Both the position numbers and the translations under genes were made by a program. A DNA stretch of 22,311 nucleotides from Proteromonas lacertae. Lineage: Eukaryota; Sar; Bigyra; Opalinata; Proteromonadidae. Below the pieces are notes generated by a model that searched no databases, was not told the DNA's origin, and worked only from the letters and a program-made list of their open reading frames with translations. Shown in pieces: positions 9,243 through 18,639 of the stretch. The stretch lies in contig NGBS01000659.1 of the NCBI GenBank assembly GCA_002245135.1, positions 1-22,311 of the forward strand. Reading direction: 5' to 3'. The first letter of the stretch is position 1, and each line of letters starts with the position of its first letter.

Positions 9243-10353
9243 ATGTCACTTCTGTTGAAGCTATTTTGTGTGTGTTTTATGATATATTTTGCAATATCGC
9301 TATATATATTACAAAAAATGCTACTTACACCTCCACGTATTATTTATAGTATATATTTCAGCTGCTTCTTCACTAACAATTTCAGATGTAAAAACCCAGC
9401 AAGAGAATTTGTTAAAAGATTTAGTAGAAACAGCTAATGATATTAGTATATGCATGAGTCGTAATCAAAACATGATTCACTGTTATGATGGTGCTAAGTT
9501 TGTTAAAAGTCACGCTCCGTTTGATAGGTATACATATGATCAATTAAAAATGAATTATCCAGGTAATTACAAGATTTTACTTGATGAACCACTATTATGT
9601 TCAGATAATCCATTTATGTTATTAGAATTCTTTGTACATCCATCTCAAAAAGCAGAAAGAGAGGCAATAAGAAGCACTTATGGTAAATTCACTTCATATA
9701 AAAACCTTAAAATTAGAATAGTATTTATTTCAACATATGACAATGAAGAAATGGATAATAATATTTACTTATCAAAAGAATCACAGTTAAATCATGATAT
9801 TGTACAATTCGATTTAATTAACCATATGCTAAACAATACTATATATGATATGTTAGCGTTTAATTGGACAACTAATAGATGTTATTTTACACCATATATA
9901 GCAAAAGTACCTTTCCATGGTTTTGTTAATCTTACATCCATAATTGATAATTATTTGTACAACAACAGTATAGTACATAAACACTTTGTGATGGTGGGAG
10001 TGTTTAGTTCAAATGCTCCAGTGAGAGATCCATCATCACCTTATTTTCTTCCAGATTATCTATTCAGAGCTAATAAATATCCTTCATACCCCGCTGATAT
10101 GTTATCTATATATTCCATTGATATGATAGAATCGTTATATGAACAATCACTACGATTTTTACCTTTACATTATTTGAATAACGTTATGATTGGGCAATTT
10201 TTAGAATTACAAGAGACTCATTTTACTGATATTATGAAGAATGTGTCATTGTTGCGTGTAGCACCAAATGAAATGGAGAAATACATTTATTCAGAAAAAT
10301 ATGGTGCAGCTGATCTAATAGCTTTATTCAAGAATTATTATAAGAGTAATTAA
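9243..10353 (+). CDS. GT31-like (beta-1,3-glycosyltransferase fold) type II membrane protein, DDD motif absent
   Basis: Exon 1 is 9243-9336 and exon 2 is 9362-10353. The 25-nt intron (GTATTA...TTTCAG) joins an N-terminal signal anchor (about residues 2-23) in frame to a 361-aa protein. GT31 landmarks are REAIRSTYG (about 131-139; family RxxIRxTWG), a following strand IRIVFIST, a block ending NWTTNRC, a KYPSYPADMLSIYS segment and LNNVMIGQFL. In active GT31 enzymes a DDD triplet binds the metal and sugar nucleotide. The aligned position here reads AKVPFHGFVNL (near 214-217), with no acidic residue. The ED of the EDVYVG-type motif is NN (near 304-305). It is probably a Golgi pseudo-glycosyltransferase or has changed chemistry. 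Fold assignment is fairly secure; activity is doubtful. Confidence 0.8.
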
Positions 10354-10607
10354 TAATCTATTTTTTTAATTAAGAATGTGTTTTTAGAAGTTTTTATTTT
10401 GATCCACACTTTCTTTTTTATTTTTTATGCAATATTCAATATTTTCTTTGTGCTTTATATAATTAAATCTTGTTTATATATGATTAATTTTTGTATGTTC
10501 TAATTAATTTATCACATTACTGTTGTAATGCTTTTAGTTTAATCGAAGAAAAAAATGATAGAATCAATTGCCGTATAGAGCATGATAATGAATGAATGAA
10601 AAATTAA
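10354..10607. other. Intergenic region before the tRNA gene
   Basis: About 250 bp of AT-rich sequence between the GT31-like gene and the tRNA. I see no ORF or repeat in it apart from the A-run at 10599-10603 that ends the tRNA gene. Confidence 0.6.
10599..10603 (-). terminator. RNA polymerase III terminator of tRNA-Glu
   Basis: On the minus strand a run of five T lies 4 bp past the tRNA 3' end, the usual Pol III stop signal. Confidence 0.8.
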
Positions 10608-10680
10608 TTCCCATGCCGGGACTCGAACCCGGGTCGGCTGGGTGAAAGCCAGCCGTCCTAACCACCTAGACTACATGGGA
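10608..10680 (-). tRNA. tRNA-Glu (anticodon UUC)
   Basis: A complete 73-nt cloverleaf on the minus strand. The acceptor stem is TCCCATG/CATGGGA (10680-10674 with 10615-10609) and the discriminator is A at 10608. The D arm is GTCTAGGTGGTTAGGAC. The anticodon loop is CTTTCAC with anticodon TTC at 10646-10644, closed by a GCTGG/CCAGC stem. The T arm contains GGGTTCGAGTCCC. There is no intron. The A box and B box are the internal Pol III promoter. Its high G+C stands out from the surrounding DNA. Confidence 0.98.
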
Positions 10681-10768
10681 TTGCTATTAAATTTATTTTG
10701 AAATAGCATTTATAAAACTAATTGTATTTCTATATATGAAAGGTCTATAAAATTTCTAATTGGAACTT

Positions 10769-12649
10769 ATGATAGTCACTCTATTTTATAATTTATATTT
10801 ATTTTTTAATAAAATTATATTGATAAGTTATTGTTTTTCTAATAAAATTCTAAACAGAGTGCTGATTAAAAGAAATACTTCAGTTAACAGTATAAATATA
10901 TATAAATATGGTATAGATATGAAAGAATGTGATGAAGATATACAAGAAATTGCTGAAAGCGAAGAAAAGAAGGGGATTAAAAATTCTAATTTAGATATCG
11001 GTATAACTAATATTATTATTTAAAATTATAATCACATTAAAGCTTTTAGATGAAAATTCTTTTATATCTTCAGTTAAAAGTAATTTTAGTATATCAAGTA
11101 TTAATTCAAGTGAGAATGAGGATGATGATCTTTTATTTTTTAAATGTCATCATTATTTTGATAGATATATAAATATGGAACAAATAATTCCATTCATACA
11201 TAAAGCAACATACAAAAAGGGCTATAAGTATCATTGACATAAATATTATATAAATACTTAGAGTACCATTCAAAGTAAACACAATACACTTACTTAAAGA
11301 AGGTCAAATAAAAAGTATTTGATGTATTTATCTAATTTATGTAGGTCAAACATTTAATTATTTATATAATTCTGGAGAATTACTATTTCCTGATAAAAAT
11401 AATTATATATCAATATGTGATTCTACTATATATGAATTTCATATGGATAATATAGAAACAAGTGATATATATGTATTAGTTTTATTTATAATTAATCTAT
11501 TTAGAATGATCTTAATAAAACAATAATATTCAGTAACTACTTTAACATACATAGGTATCCAAAGATATTATCTACAATAACACAAACTTCATCTGTTGAA
11601 GACATAAAAATATCACTGTCTAGCATATTAGATATTAATGATTTGTCAAGAAACAAAATTAATAAACTTTTTAAATATATTATTATCAAAACTCAATGTT
11701 TAGGTTTGTCATTAACATTTAAATCTGGTATTACATTAAAACAATATGTATAATTAACTGCTATCTCTTATATATTTGTTAGAATAATAATGTCCAATTT
11801 CCATTAGAATACTACTCTTCAAATTTGTGGGAAATTCAAAATGAAAGCAGATATTTTGTTGATGGAGTGTATGTTACAACTTATCCTATACTAAATTCAG
11901 AAAATAAAGTTGTTGCATTATATCAAAATTTTGCTGGTGAAACATTTAATTATAATAATATTAACAGTTATCTGGTTGAATATTTAACTGAAAGAATTGA
12001 TGAATTATCTAATGAAATTGAAAAGGCAAATAACAGTGAAAATTTAATAATCAATATAGGAGAAGTTCTTATTTATCATCCAGAGTCAAAAGTTATTCGA
12101 ATAAAAGCAATAATTATAAATAATGATCATACAATTCTAACAGAGAAAGCAAAACAGATAATAAACGATAGTAAATATCATAAAAAATGTTTAAATTTTG
12201 GACCAATAAAAAATATACCACAAAATAGCAAAATAAAGATTATTATAAGGAGCAATAAAACAAAGTATTATGCAGTTTGTCCCATTCAAAATGGACCTAA
12301 AGTAATTAATATTGCAAAAAATGAAAATGATCTATCAAATATAGAATTGACACCTTATTTATCAAAAGGAAGAATTGGTATTACTATTGAACCTTTTAAT
12401 GAAAATTTATTTAAACATATCAATGTCAACAATAATGTAGATAATATATTAGATTACTTAGATAATGCCGAGAGTGTTAACAATGATATTATTGAAGATT
12501 TATTGTTGGAATGCAATAAGAATAAAGATTTTGCCATTTCATTATATAAGAAAATATCAAAGAAAGCAAATGATATTATAGATCACCCAAAATTAATATA
12601 TTATAAAGATATACTAAGTTTCATGTTTTATGAATATTTAAGAAACTAA
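10769..12649 (+). CDS. Uncharacterised six-exon protein (about 566 aa)
   Basis: Exons 10769-11000, 11050-11227, 11262-11314, 11345-11472, 11505-11747 and 11783-12649. The five introns (49, 34, 30, 32, 35 nt) all start GTAT and end TAG, and each keeps the frame, so the model is well supported from exon 2 on. The start is less sure. The first 25 codons are hydrophobic and AT-rich (MIVTLFYNLYLFFNK...), so they could be a membrane anchor or a non-coding leader, with ATG near 10919 as the alternative. The product is Asn/Ile/Lys-rich, has an acidic Ser-rich patch early (SSENEDDD) and a long folded-looking C-terminal half with alternating strands and helices. No motif that I recognise. It lies 88 bp past the tRNA gene. 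Confidence 0.75.
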
Positions 12650-12925
12650 TTTGTTCATACATTTGTATCTTTGTTATTTAATGCTGTGCCCTGCTTCTGA
12701 CTCCTTTTAATCTCGTCTGTACGGAAATAGAGTTTGTTTATTTATATCAAATAACATCTAAAATTTATAAAATCTATTGTGAAAAGCGAGCCAAGCTCAA
12801 CAAATATTGCTCTTTTATCTATCTAATAGTTCAATTGTTAATTAAAGGTATACACATCTTCTTAAGTATTGTTGAATTATTTAATCTGAATAGAAATTAG
12901 AATCTCATTTAAACATTTTTACAGA
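12650..12925. other. Intergenic region with a dispersed 18-mer
   Basis: A 276-bp gap between two plus-strand genes. It holds a G+C-richer 18-mer at 12711-12728 (see the repeat entry) and a CCAAGCTC motif near 12792, about 130 bp before the next start codon. Confidence 0.5.
12711..12728. repeat. Dispersed 18-mer, copy 1 (TCTCGTCTGTACGGAAAT)
   Basis: Matches 14203-14220 at 17 of 18 positions in the same orientation. With two CpGs in very AT-rich DNA, a chance match is unlikely. Both copies are intergenic. Confidence 0.65.
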
Positions 12926-13913
12926 ATGATGTTACATAGAGGAGGAGGCTGTTCAATATTATCTAGTTGTAGCAAAACAAACATAAATGTATTAATTAAA
13001 AGACCAAGTAGCAAGATTCTTCAACCTCTCTATCCACCAGTGGAAGTTATATTCCACCCTATTACGTCAATCTTTGTATTAAATATATATATATAACATT
13101 ATAATATACCAATAGGAAGAAATAGAAGAAAGTGCTAAGTATGATGAACTGCCAGAAAATGATATTATTTTTAACAAATTCACTACTAAAACTAATACAA
13201 AGAAAGAAGATAACGAAGCGATAAATATACAAGAATCAGGAAAAAAATATAACTATGATAATGTTGTTAAAATACAGTTAAGTGATATTCAAGAATATCC
13301 AAATGATAACCTTTTAGTAAAAGAATATATAGTATTTTTATAACTAATATTTATTTGTTTATATAGAACAGACTGAAATGGGATGAAGAAATTTATGGAA
13401 TAGAATCATATTCAAAATTTTGTCCATTGGAAATGAATTCAGAATCAGTCAAATTAAAGAACACTGGCAATTACATATTACAAGCCAATAAAGCAACCGT
13501 CCTTGATTCAAATTGTTATAAAAAAAGAAAAACAGACATAGATAAAGTAATAGAAATAGTATATTGTTTTATATATATTGTTTTATTATATGTTTTAGAT
13601 ACAGAATAATCAAGATTGGGATTATGAATATAAAGATTGCGAATTAATGTTAACATTTAACACTATTCTAAATGGTCCAAAATCCAAAATATTAATCAGA
13701 ATAAAAGAAAACAATATTAAAATTATAAACTCAATATTTCCCAAACATGGATATTTTTATGATTTAGTGAATGAACAAATGATTTCAGATGGTTTAACAG
13801 AAGATACAACAACTTTATCAAATTTTGATAACATATTTAATCAATTAAATATGTCTATTAAAAAAGCAACTAATTATTTCCAATACAAATCCGCCTTGTT
13901 ATTCAATATCTAA
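12926..13913 (+). CDS. Uncharacterised four-exon protein (290 aa)
   Basis: Exons 12926-13075, 13116-13331, 13367-13558 and 13599-13913 (150, 216, 192 and 315 nt). All three introns are phase 0, 40, 35 and 40 nt, GTAT...TAG. The N terminus is basic and Gly/Ser/Cys-rich (MMLHRGGGCSILSSC), followed by proline-containing linker, an acidic segment, and a C-terminal half rich in Asn/Ile/Lys (DWDYEYKDCELMLTFN...). There is no signal peptide, membrane helix or recognised motif. ATG 12926 is immediately followed by a second in-frame ATG at 12929. It lies in the same direction as the preceding orphan gene. Confidence 0.75.
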
Positions 13914-14148
13914 TTATTTTAAATTAAAATTATATGTGTATTTATATTATTTTTTATTTGTATCGTGTGTGTAGTTTTGTTAGATTAAAAGTTGATTATG
14001 CATAAATTATTCTTTCTATTATCAAGAATTATATGCTTGTATTTGAATAAACACTAATGTTATTGTTATTATTTTTATTATTAATATCACTTACACAAGA
14101 GTTTTTTAATTACATATATAAAAAGTATATGAGAATATAGCTGAGTTG

Positions 14149-14278
14149 CAGAAAGGACGTCCTTCTGGAGCCATATCCTCCTTTCTGTCCTTTCTTCTCT
14201 TGTCTCGCCTGTACGGAAATCGAACATGTCCTTTTTCAGGAAGGACAGTATAACCTGTAGGTCCTTTTCTGTCCCTTT
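14149..14278. repeat. G+C-rich foldback island
   Basis: An imperfect palindrome CAGAAAGGACGTCCTTCTGG lies at 14149-14168. A hairpin TGTCCTT...AAGGACA lies at 14227-14233 with 14241-14247. Further CTGTCC/GGTCC words follow to 14275. The island includes the 18-mer at 14203-14220. It could be a remnant of a foldback or miniature element, or a structured RNA. Confidence 0.45.
14203..14220. repeat. Dispersed 18-mer, copy 2 (TCTCGCCTGTACGGAAAT)
   Basis: Seventeen of 18 bases match 12711-12728, about 1.5 kb away and in the same orientation. It sits inside the foldback island. Confidence 0.65.
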
Positions 14279-14781
14279 TTTCAAAATTAGTTTTTCATAA
14301 ATACTACATATATTATTTCTCCTATTGTTAATAAGATATATTAACCTGTTTAAGAACAAATATACCTATGTTTATTTCTATTAATCAAAATATTATGTAA
14401 ATTTTATGTATTAAATCTATCTAAATAACATACTTATAAATGTATTGTTCATTTACATGAATAGTATCACTTCATAATAGAAATATGAAACAAATTGCGA
14501 TAATCTGAATATTATGCAAATTAATAAACTACTCATAACTTATTTGAATATATACAGTTAAATAAATTGATTAAATTTAGCTAAATTTTAATATTCATTA
14601 ATTCACAGCATTTCAAAGAAACAGTAATTAATTTATACATATGAATTTACAACATTACACACAAATAAACATAAAATGAAACAATACTTAATTATAACAC
14701 GAAATATTAAACTTTGAAATAAATCCAAGCTTGATTTCTTTTCAAGCTTTTTTATTTTATCATGTCATACAAAAGACGTAG

Positions 14782-15084
14782 CAGCTTCATAGAATACAAA
14801 CAATCCCAACCTCTAACAGCTTCATAGAACGTAGTTTTTCTATGCAGGGGTTGATTCATAGCAAACAGAGAAACAGATTAGGGAATAGCGTAATCAATGA
14901 CTTAATGAGAGTAAAGTTTAAGTTATTGAAAGAGAAAAGAGTAATGGAGTTTGAAGAGGATAATGAAATAGATTCTATTATTGAAGAAGCTGTAAACAAC
15001 AGTATAGATAAGTCAGATAATGATAATGGAGATGGTGGAAATAATGATGATTGTAATAACAATGTTGATATATATATAGCTTGA
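14782..15084 (+). pseudogene. hAT transposase C-terminal fragment (dimerisation domain end)
   Basis: The frame opens at 14782 (after TAG at 14779) and runs to TGA at 15082-15084. It reads IPTSNSFIERSFSMQGLIHSKQRNRLG near its start, matching the hAT C-terminal pattern of a Ser/Glu-Arg motif (usually SERxFS) followed by (T/S)KxRNRL. It continues through VINDLMRVKFKL and an acidic, Asp/Asn-rich tail. The DDE residues and zinc finger of a complete hAT transposase are absent, so it cannot act alone. A short direct repeat (CAGCTTCATAGAA) at its start may mark the truncation point. Confidence 0.75.
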
Positions 15085-15157
15085 GATTTTGTTAATGAAC
15101 TTAATTAAAACTATTAGTTCAGGTGGCTGCAAATCATAACAAATTCCTATAGCCCTG
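14782..15157 (+). mobile_element. 3' remnant of a hAT-family DNA transposon
   Basis: It contains the C-terminal end of a hAT transposase and, 73 bp past its stop, a plausible right terminal repeat. Read inward from 15157, the repeat begins CAGGGCTATAGGAATTTG, typical of hAT ends. The next 8 bases (15158-15165, ACTCTGAT) would be the target duplication. I found no left end or N-terminal coding part, so the element is truncated. Confidence 0.65.
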
Positions 15158-15303
15158 ACTCTGATTAATCTATTTTCACTATTAGTTATTAAAGAATAAT
15201 AAATATAAAACTGTAGTATTACAATTTGTACAGTAAAGCTTATTTCATTCATTATGGAGCATACATTGAGTTCAAAAAAAACAAGATCGATATTTACCTC
15301 AGT

Positions 15304-16190
15304 AATTAGCTGAACAAACACAGAAAGTGCTTTTATCTTTAGGTAGTTATATGAATGTAAAGTGTCATTGTTGTATTGGTGGTAAAAGTGTATGTAATGA
15401 TATTAGTACATTAAATGGTGGTGCACATGTAATATCAGGAACTCCTGGTCGTGTATTTGATATGATTAAAAGAAGAAATCTTCGAACAAGGAATATAAAG
15501 ATGTTAGTATTAGATGAAGCAGATGAGATGTTAAATGAAGGATTTAAAGATCATATATATGATATATATCGATATTTACCTCCACATACACAAGTAGTAT
15601 TAGTATCAGCAACATTACCAAATGAAATATTAGAAATAACGAAGAATTTTATGAATAATCCAGTAAAAGTATTAGTAAAACGTGATGAATTAACATTGGA
15701 TGGAATAAAACAATATTTCGTAAGTGTAGAAAAAGAAGAATGGAAATTTGATACATTATGTGATCTATATGATACATTAACAATAACACAAGCTGTAATA
15801 TTCTGTAATACCAAAAGAAAGGTAGAATGGCTAGGAGAAAAGATGAGAGAAGCTAATTTCACAGTTTGTACAATGCATGGTGGAATGGCTCAAAATGAAC
15901 GTGATGAAATAATGATGAAATTCAGAGGAGGTGAAAGTAGAGTGTTGATAACAACAGATGTATGGGGAAGGGGTTTAGATGTTCAACAAGTATCTTTGGT
16001 TATTAATTATGATTTACCAAGTAATAGAGAATTATATATACATCGAATAGGTCGAAGTGGTAGATTTGGTAGAAAAGGTGTTGCTATTAATTTTGCAAGT
16101 AATGAAGATTTGAAAATATTGGGTGATATTGAACAATATTATGGAACTGAGATTGATGAACTGCCAATGAATGTTAGTGAATATGTATAG
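15304..16190 (+). pseudogene. 5'-truncated eIF4A-III copy
   Basis: Homology begins at [10 protein letters not shown] (inside motif Ia) and runs in frame to the same TAG stop as the complete copy. It lacks the N-terminal exon, Q motif and Walker A, so it could not bind or hydrolyse ATP. It retains DEAD, SAT and motifs IV-VI, identical to the full gene. The internal ATG at 15351 could start a protein with only the later motifs. No eIF4A promoter precedes it. Confidence 0.9.
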
Positions 16191-16286
16191 AATAAGATTA
16201 TATTATTATTTATTTATTATTCTTTTAAATATTGTAAAACTCTAGCTTGGCTTGATATATTCTATAGTGATTTTTTTATTGTTGAT

Positions 16287-16310
16287 AATCAAGAAATATA
16301 TTTCTTGATT
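16287..16310. repeat. Perfect 24-bp palindrome downstream of eIF4A-III copy 1
   Basis: AATCAAGAAATA followed by its exact inverse TATTTCTTGATT, about 97 bp after the stop and 40 bp before the next start codon. It is repeated at 17668-17691 as part of the tandem unit. It could form a hairpin in the 3' region or bind a dimeric factor upstream of the next gene. Confidence 0.7.
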
Positions 16311-16349
16311 TTTATAAAAGAATTTTTTATTACATATAAACAGTTTCAA

Positions 16350-17571
16350 ATGTCATGCAGTATATATTTGCATATATTATGTATTAGTATTTGTTTGTGA
16401 TGAAAAGGGACTTGAATTCGAGAATTGTAAAGCAGTTGAAGTTGTTGCGGGTTTTAATGACATGGGTTTAAAAGAAGATTTATTAAGAGGAATTTATTCA
16501 TACGGTTTCGAAAAACCCTCCTCCATTCAACAGAGAGCAGTGTTGCCTATAATAAAAGGTCGTGATATGATAGCACAATCCCAATCTGGTACAGGTAAAA
16601 CAGCAGTTTTTAGTATAGGAATACTTCAAAATATAGATATTTGTTTATCCGAAATTCAAGCATTAATTCTATCTCCAACACGTGAATTAGCTGAACAAAC
16701 ACAGAAAGTGCTTTTATCTTTAGGTAGTTATATGAATGTAAAGTGTCATTGTTGTATTGGTGGTAAAAGTGTATGTAATGATATTAGTACATTAAATGGT
16801 GGTGCACATGTAATATCAGGAACTCCTGGTCGTGTATTTGATATGATTAAAAGAAGAAATCTTCGAACAAGGAATATAAAGATGTTAGTATTAGATGAAG
16901 CAGATGAGATGTTAAATGAAGGATTTAAAGATCATATATATGATATATATCGATATTTACCTCCACATACACAAGTAGTATTAGTATCAGCAACATTACC
17001 AAATGAAATATTAGAAATAACGAAGAATTTTATGAATAATCCAGTAAAAGTATTAGTAAAACGTGATGAATTAACATTGGATGGAATAAAACAATATTTC
17101 GTAAGTGTAGAAAAAGAAGAATGGAAATTTGATACATTATGTGATCTATATGATACATTAACAATAACACAAGCTGTAATATTCTGTAATACCAAAAGAA
17201 AGGTAGAATGGCTAGGAGAAAAGATGAGAGAAGCTAATTTCACAGTTTGTACAATGCATGGTGGAATGGCTCAAAATGAACGTGATGAAATAATGATGAA
17301 ATTCAGAGGAGGTGAAAGTAGAGTGTTGATAACAACAGATGTATGGGGAAGGGGTTTAGATGTTCAACAAGTATCTTTGGTTATTAATTATGATTTACCA
17401 AGTAATAGAGAATTATATATACATCGAATAGGTCGAAGTGGTAGATTTGGTAGAAAAGGTGTTGCTATTAATTTTGCAAGTAATGAAGATTTGAAAATAT
17501 TGGGTGATATTGAACAATATTATGGAACTGAGATTGATGAACTGCCAATGAATGTTAGTGAATATGTATAG
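16350..17571 (+). CDS. eIF4A-III (DDX48/FAL1-type) DEAD-box RNA helicase
   Basis: ATP-dependent RNA clamp of the exon junction complex, also linked to rRNA processing in its yeast relative Fal1. Exon 1 is only 16350-16359 and exon 2 is 16388-17571. The 28-nt intron (16360-16387) gives 397 aa and supplies the short leader that the family has before [15 protein letters not shown]. Motifs: Q motif region [10 protein letters not shown], Walker [11 protein letters not shown] (66-75), PTRELA, DEAD (173-176), SAT (204-206), [44 protein letters not shown] and the C-terminal [12 protein letters not shown] point to eIF4A-III rather than eIF4A-I. Motif V reads WGRGLDV where the family usually has WARG. 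This is the only complete copy in the array. Confidence 0.95.
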
Positions 17572-17667
17572 AATAAGATTATATTATTATTTATTTATTA
17601 TTCTTTTAAATATTGTAAAACTCTAGCTTGGCTTGATATATTCTATAGTGATTTTTTTATTGTTGAT

Positions 17668-17691
17668 AATCAAGAAATATATTTCTTGATT
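17668..17691. repeat. Perfect 24-bp palindrome, second copy
   Basis: Same palindrome as at 16287-16310, 97 bp after the stop of the complete eIF4A-III gene. Confidence 0.7.
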
Positions 17692-17730
17692 TTTATAAAA
17701 GAATTTTTTATTACATATAAACAGTTTCAA

Positions 17731-18010
17731 ATGTCATGCAGTATATATTTGCATATATTATGTATTAGTATTTGTTTGTGATGAAAAGGGACTTGAATTC
17801 GAGAATTGTAAAGCAGTTGAAGTTGTTGCGGGTTTTAATGACATGGGTTTAAAAGAAGATTTATTAAGAGGAATTTATTCATACGGTTTCGAAAAACCCT
17901 CCTCCATTCAACAGAGAGCTGTTTTAATCGATGTAAAGATTTACTGTTTAATAAAGACATTCATAGATCAATTAAGTATGTTAAAAATGGTTTTAATGAA
18001 TTATATGTAA
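17731..18010 (+). pseudogene. 3'-truncated eIF4A-III copy fused out of frame to LRR gene sequence
   Basis: It carries the eIF4A-III start, its 28-nt intron and exon 2 from 17769. Homology stops after residue 54 (SIQQRA) at 17919. The eIF4A frame runs on into the LRR sequence in the wrong frame and meets TAA at 18008-18010. If transcribed, the eIF4A promoter would drive a chimeric RNA. The predicted short protein is unlikely to be functional. Confidence 0.85.
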
Positions 18011-18632
18011 GTGATTTAGAAATAAATGATGAATATTTCAAATCATTAATATCATTAAGATTAGATGAGATGGCAGATGTGTCACAATTGGATTTGAGCA
18101 GTATGATTTGATATTTTTCTTTTCTATTCCATAGATAATAAACTAACACATAATAGTATAGAAATATTGATTAGGAATTTATCTTCACTTTCAAAGCTTA
18201 GCAAAGTTGATTTAAATGGAAATAAAATAGGAGATATAGGAATGAAAATGTTATGTGAATCTCATAATTTACACTTATTAGGAAAAATCATAAATTGTTC
18301 AAGTATAATATTGATGATAATATATAATATGATAGAAATGGGATTATCTTCAATTGGATTGAATTATTTAGTTGATGGATTAAAGAGGATTGAAGATTCA
18401 TTTATGCTTGATATAAGTGATAATAATATTGATTCAAATGGAATAGAATATTTGAGGAAATACATGAAAGAAAATGATAATATAAAAAAGTTGATCATGA
18501 ATAGTATATTTATATTAAATATTTTTTAAAATAGATATTGAAATTAGTAGAGATAGAGATAATATAATAAGAGAAAAAAAGAAAGAAATTAAATATAAAA
18601 ACATAATAAAATCATGTTGTGGAATAATATAA
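17920..18632 (+). pseudogene. 5'-truncated leucine-rich-repeat (RNI-like) protein gene
   Basis: Exons 17920-18100 (5' end lost), 18135-18302, 18336-18503 and 18535-18632. Introns of 34, 33 and 31 nt keep the frame. The repeats read LDLSNNKLTHNSIEIL, VDLNGNKIGDIGMKML and LDISDNNIDSNGIEYL, typical of ribonuclease-inhibitor-type LRRs (protein interaction). The C terminus is lysine-rich and ends KSCCGII, a possible CaaX-type prenylation signal (CGII). No start codon or N-terminal region precedes it because the eIF4A-III array begins at the junction. It resembles the LRR part of the kinase gene at 20453, so the lost region may have been a kinase-like domain (inference). Confidence 0.8.
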
Positions 18633-18639
18633 TTATTGT

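Larger units (their letters stand above)
13914..14781. other. Non-coding or repeat-derived stretch upstream of the hAT fragment
   Basis: Mostly AT-rich with no convincing gene. A G+C-richer island at about 14149-14278 contains several GTCCTT/AAGGAC words in both orientations and the second copy of the 18-mer. A minus-strand ORF over it (14359-14087) has a TGETREERTERR stretch, but I cannot tie it to a family. At 14730-14750, AAGCTTGA and TCAAGCTT face each other across 7 bp. Confidence 0.45.
15304..17919 (+). repeat. 1.9-copy direct tandem repeat of a 1381-bp eIF4A-III unit
   Basis: 15304-16538 reappears at 16685-17919 (1235 bp), offset by exactly 1381 bp, with no differences that I can see, including the non-coding part. 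The unit is one gene plus about 160 bp of intergenic DNA. The array starts inside motif Ia of one copy and ends inside the N-terminal part of another, so the ends do not correspond to gene boundaries. It follows the hAT right end by 146 bp and abuts an LRR gene lacking its 5' part. Confidence 0.93.

Noticed and set aside
14087..14359. Minus-strand ORF with an Arg/Glu-rich stretch
   Set aside because: It spans the foldback island, has no recognised domain and no supporting splice neighbours, so it is not called as a gene.
15551..15862. Minus-strand ORF, repeated at 16932-17243
   Set aside because: Antisense of the eIF4A-III coding region; identical in both copies because the DNA is duplicated.
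16287..16310. Bacterial-type intrinsic terminator
   Set aside because: The DNA is eukaryotic (introns, tRNA and gene content), so the palindrome is reported only as an inverted repeat.
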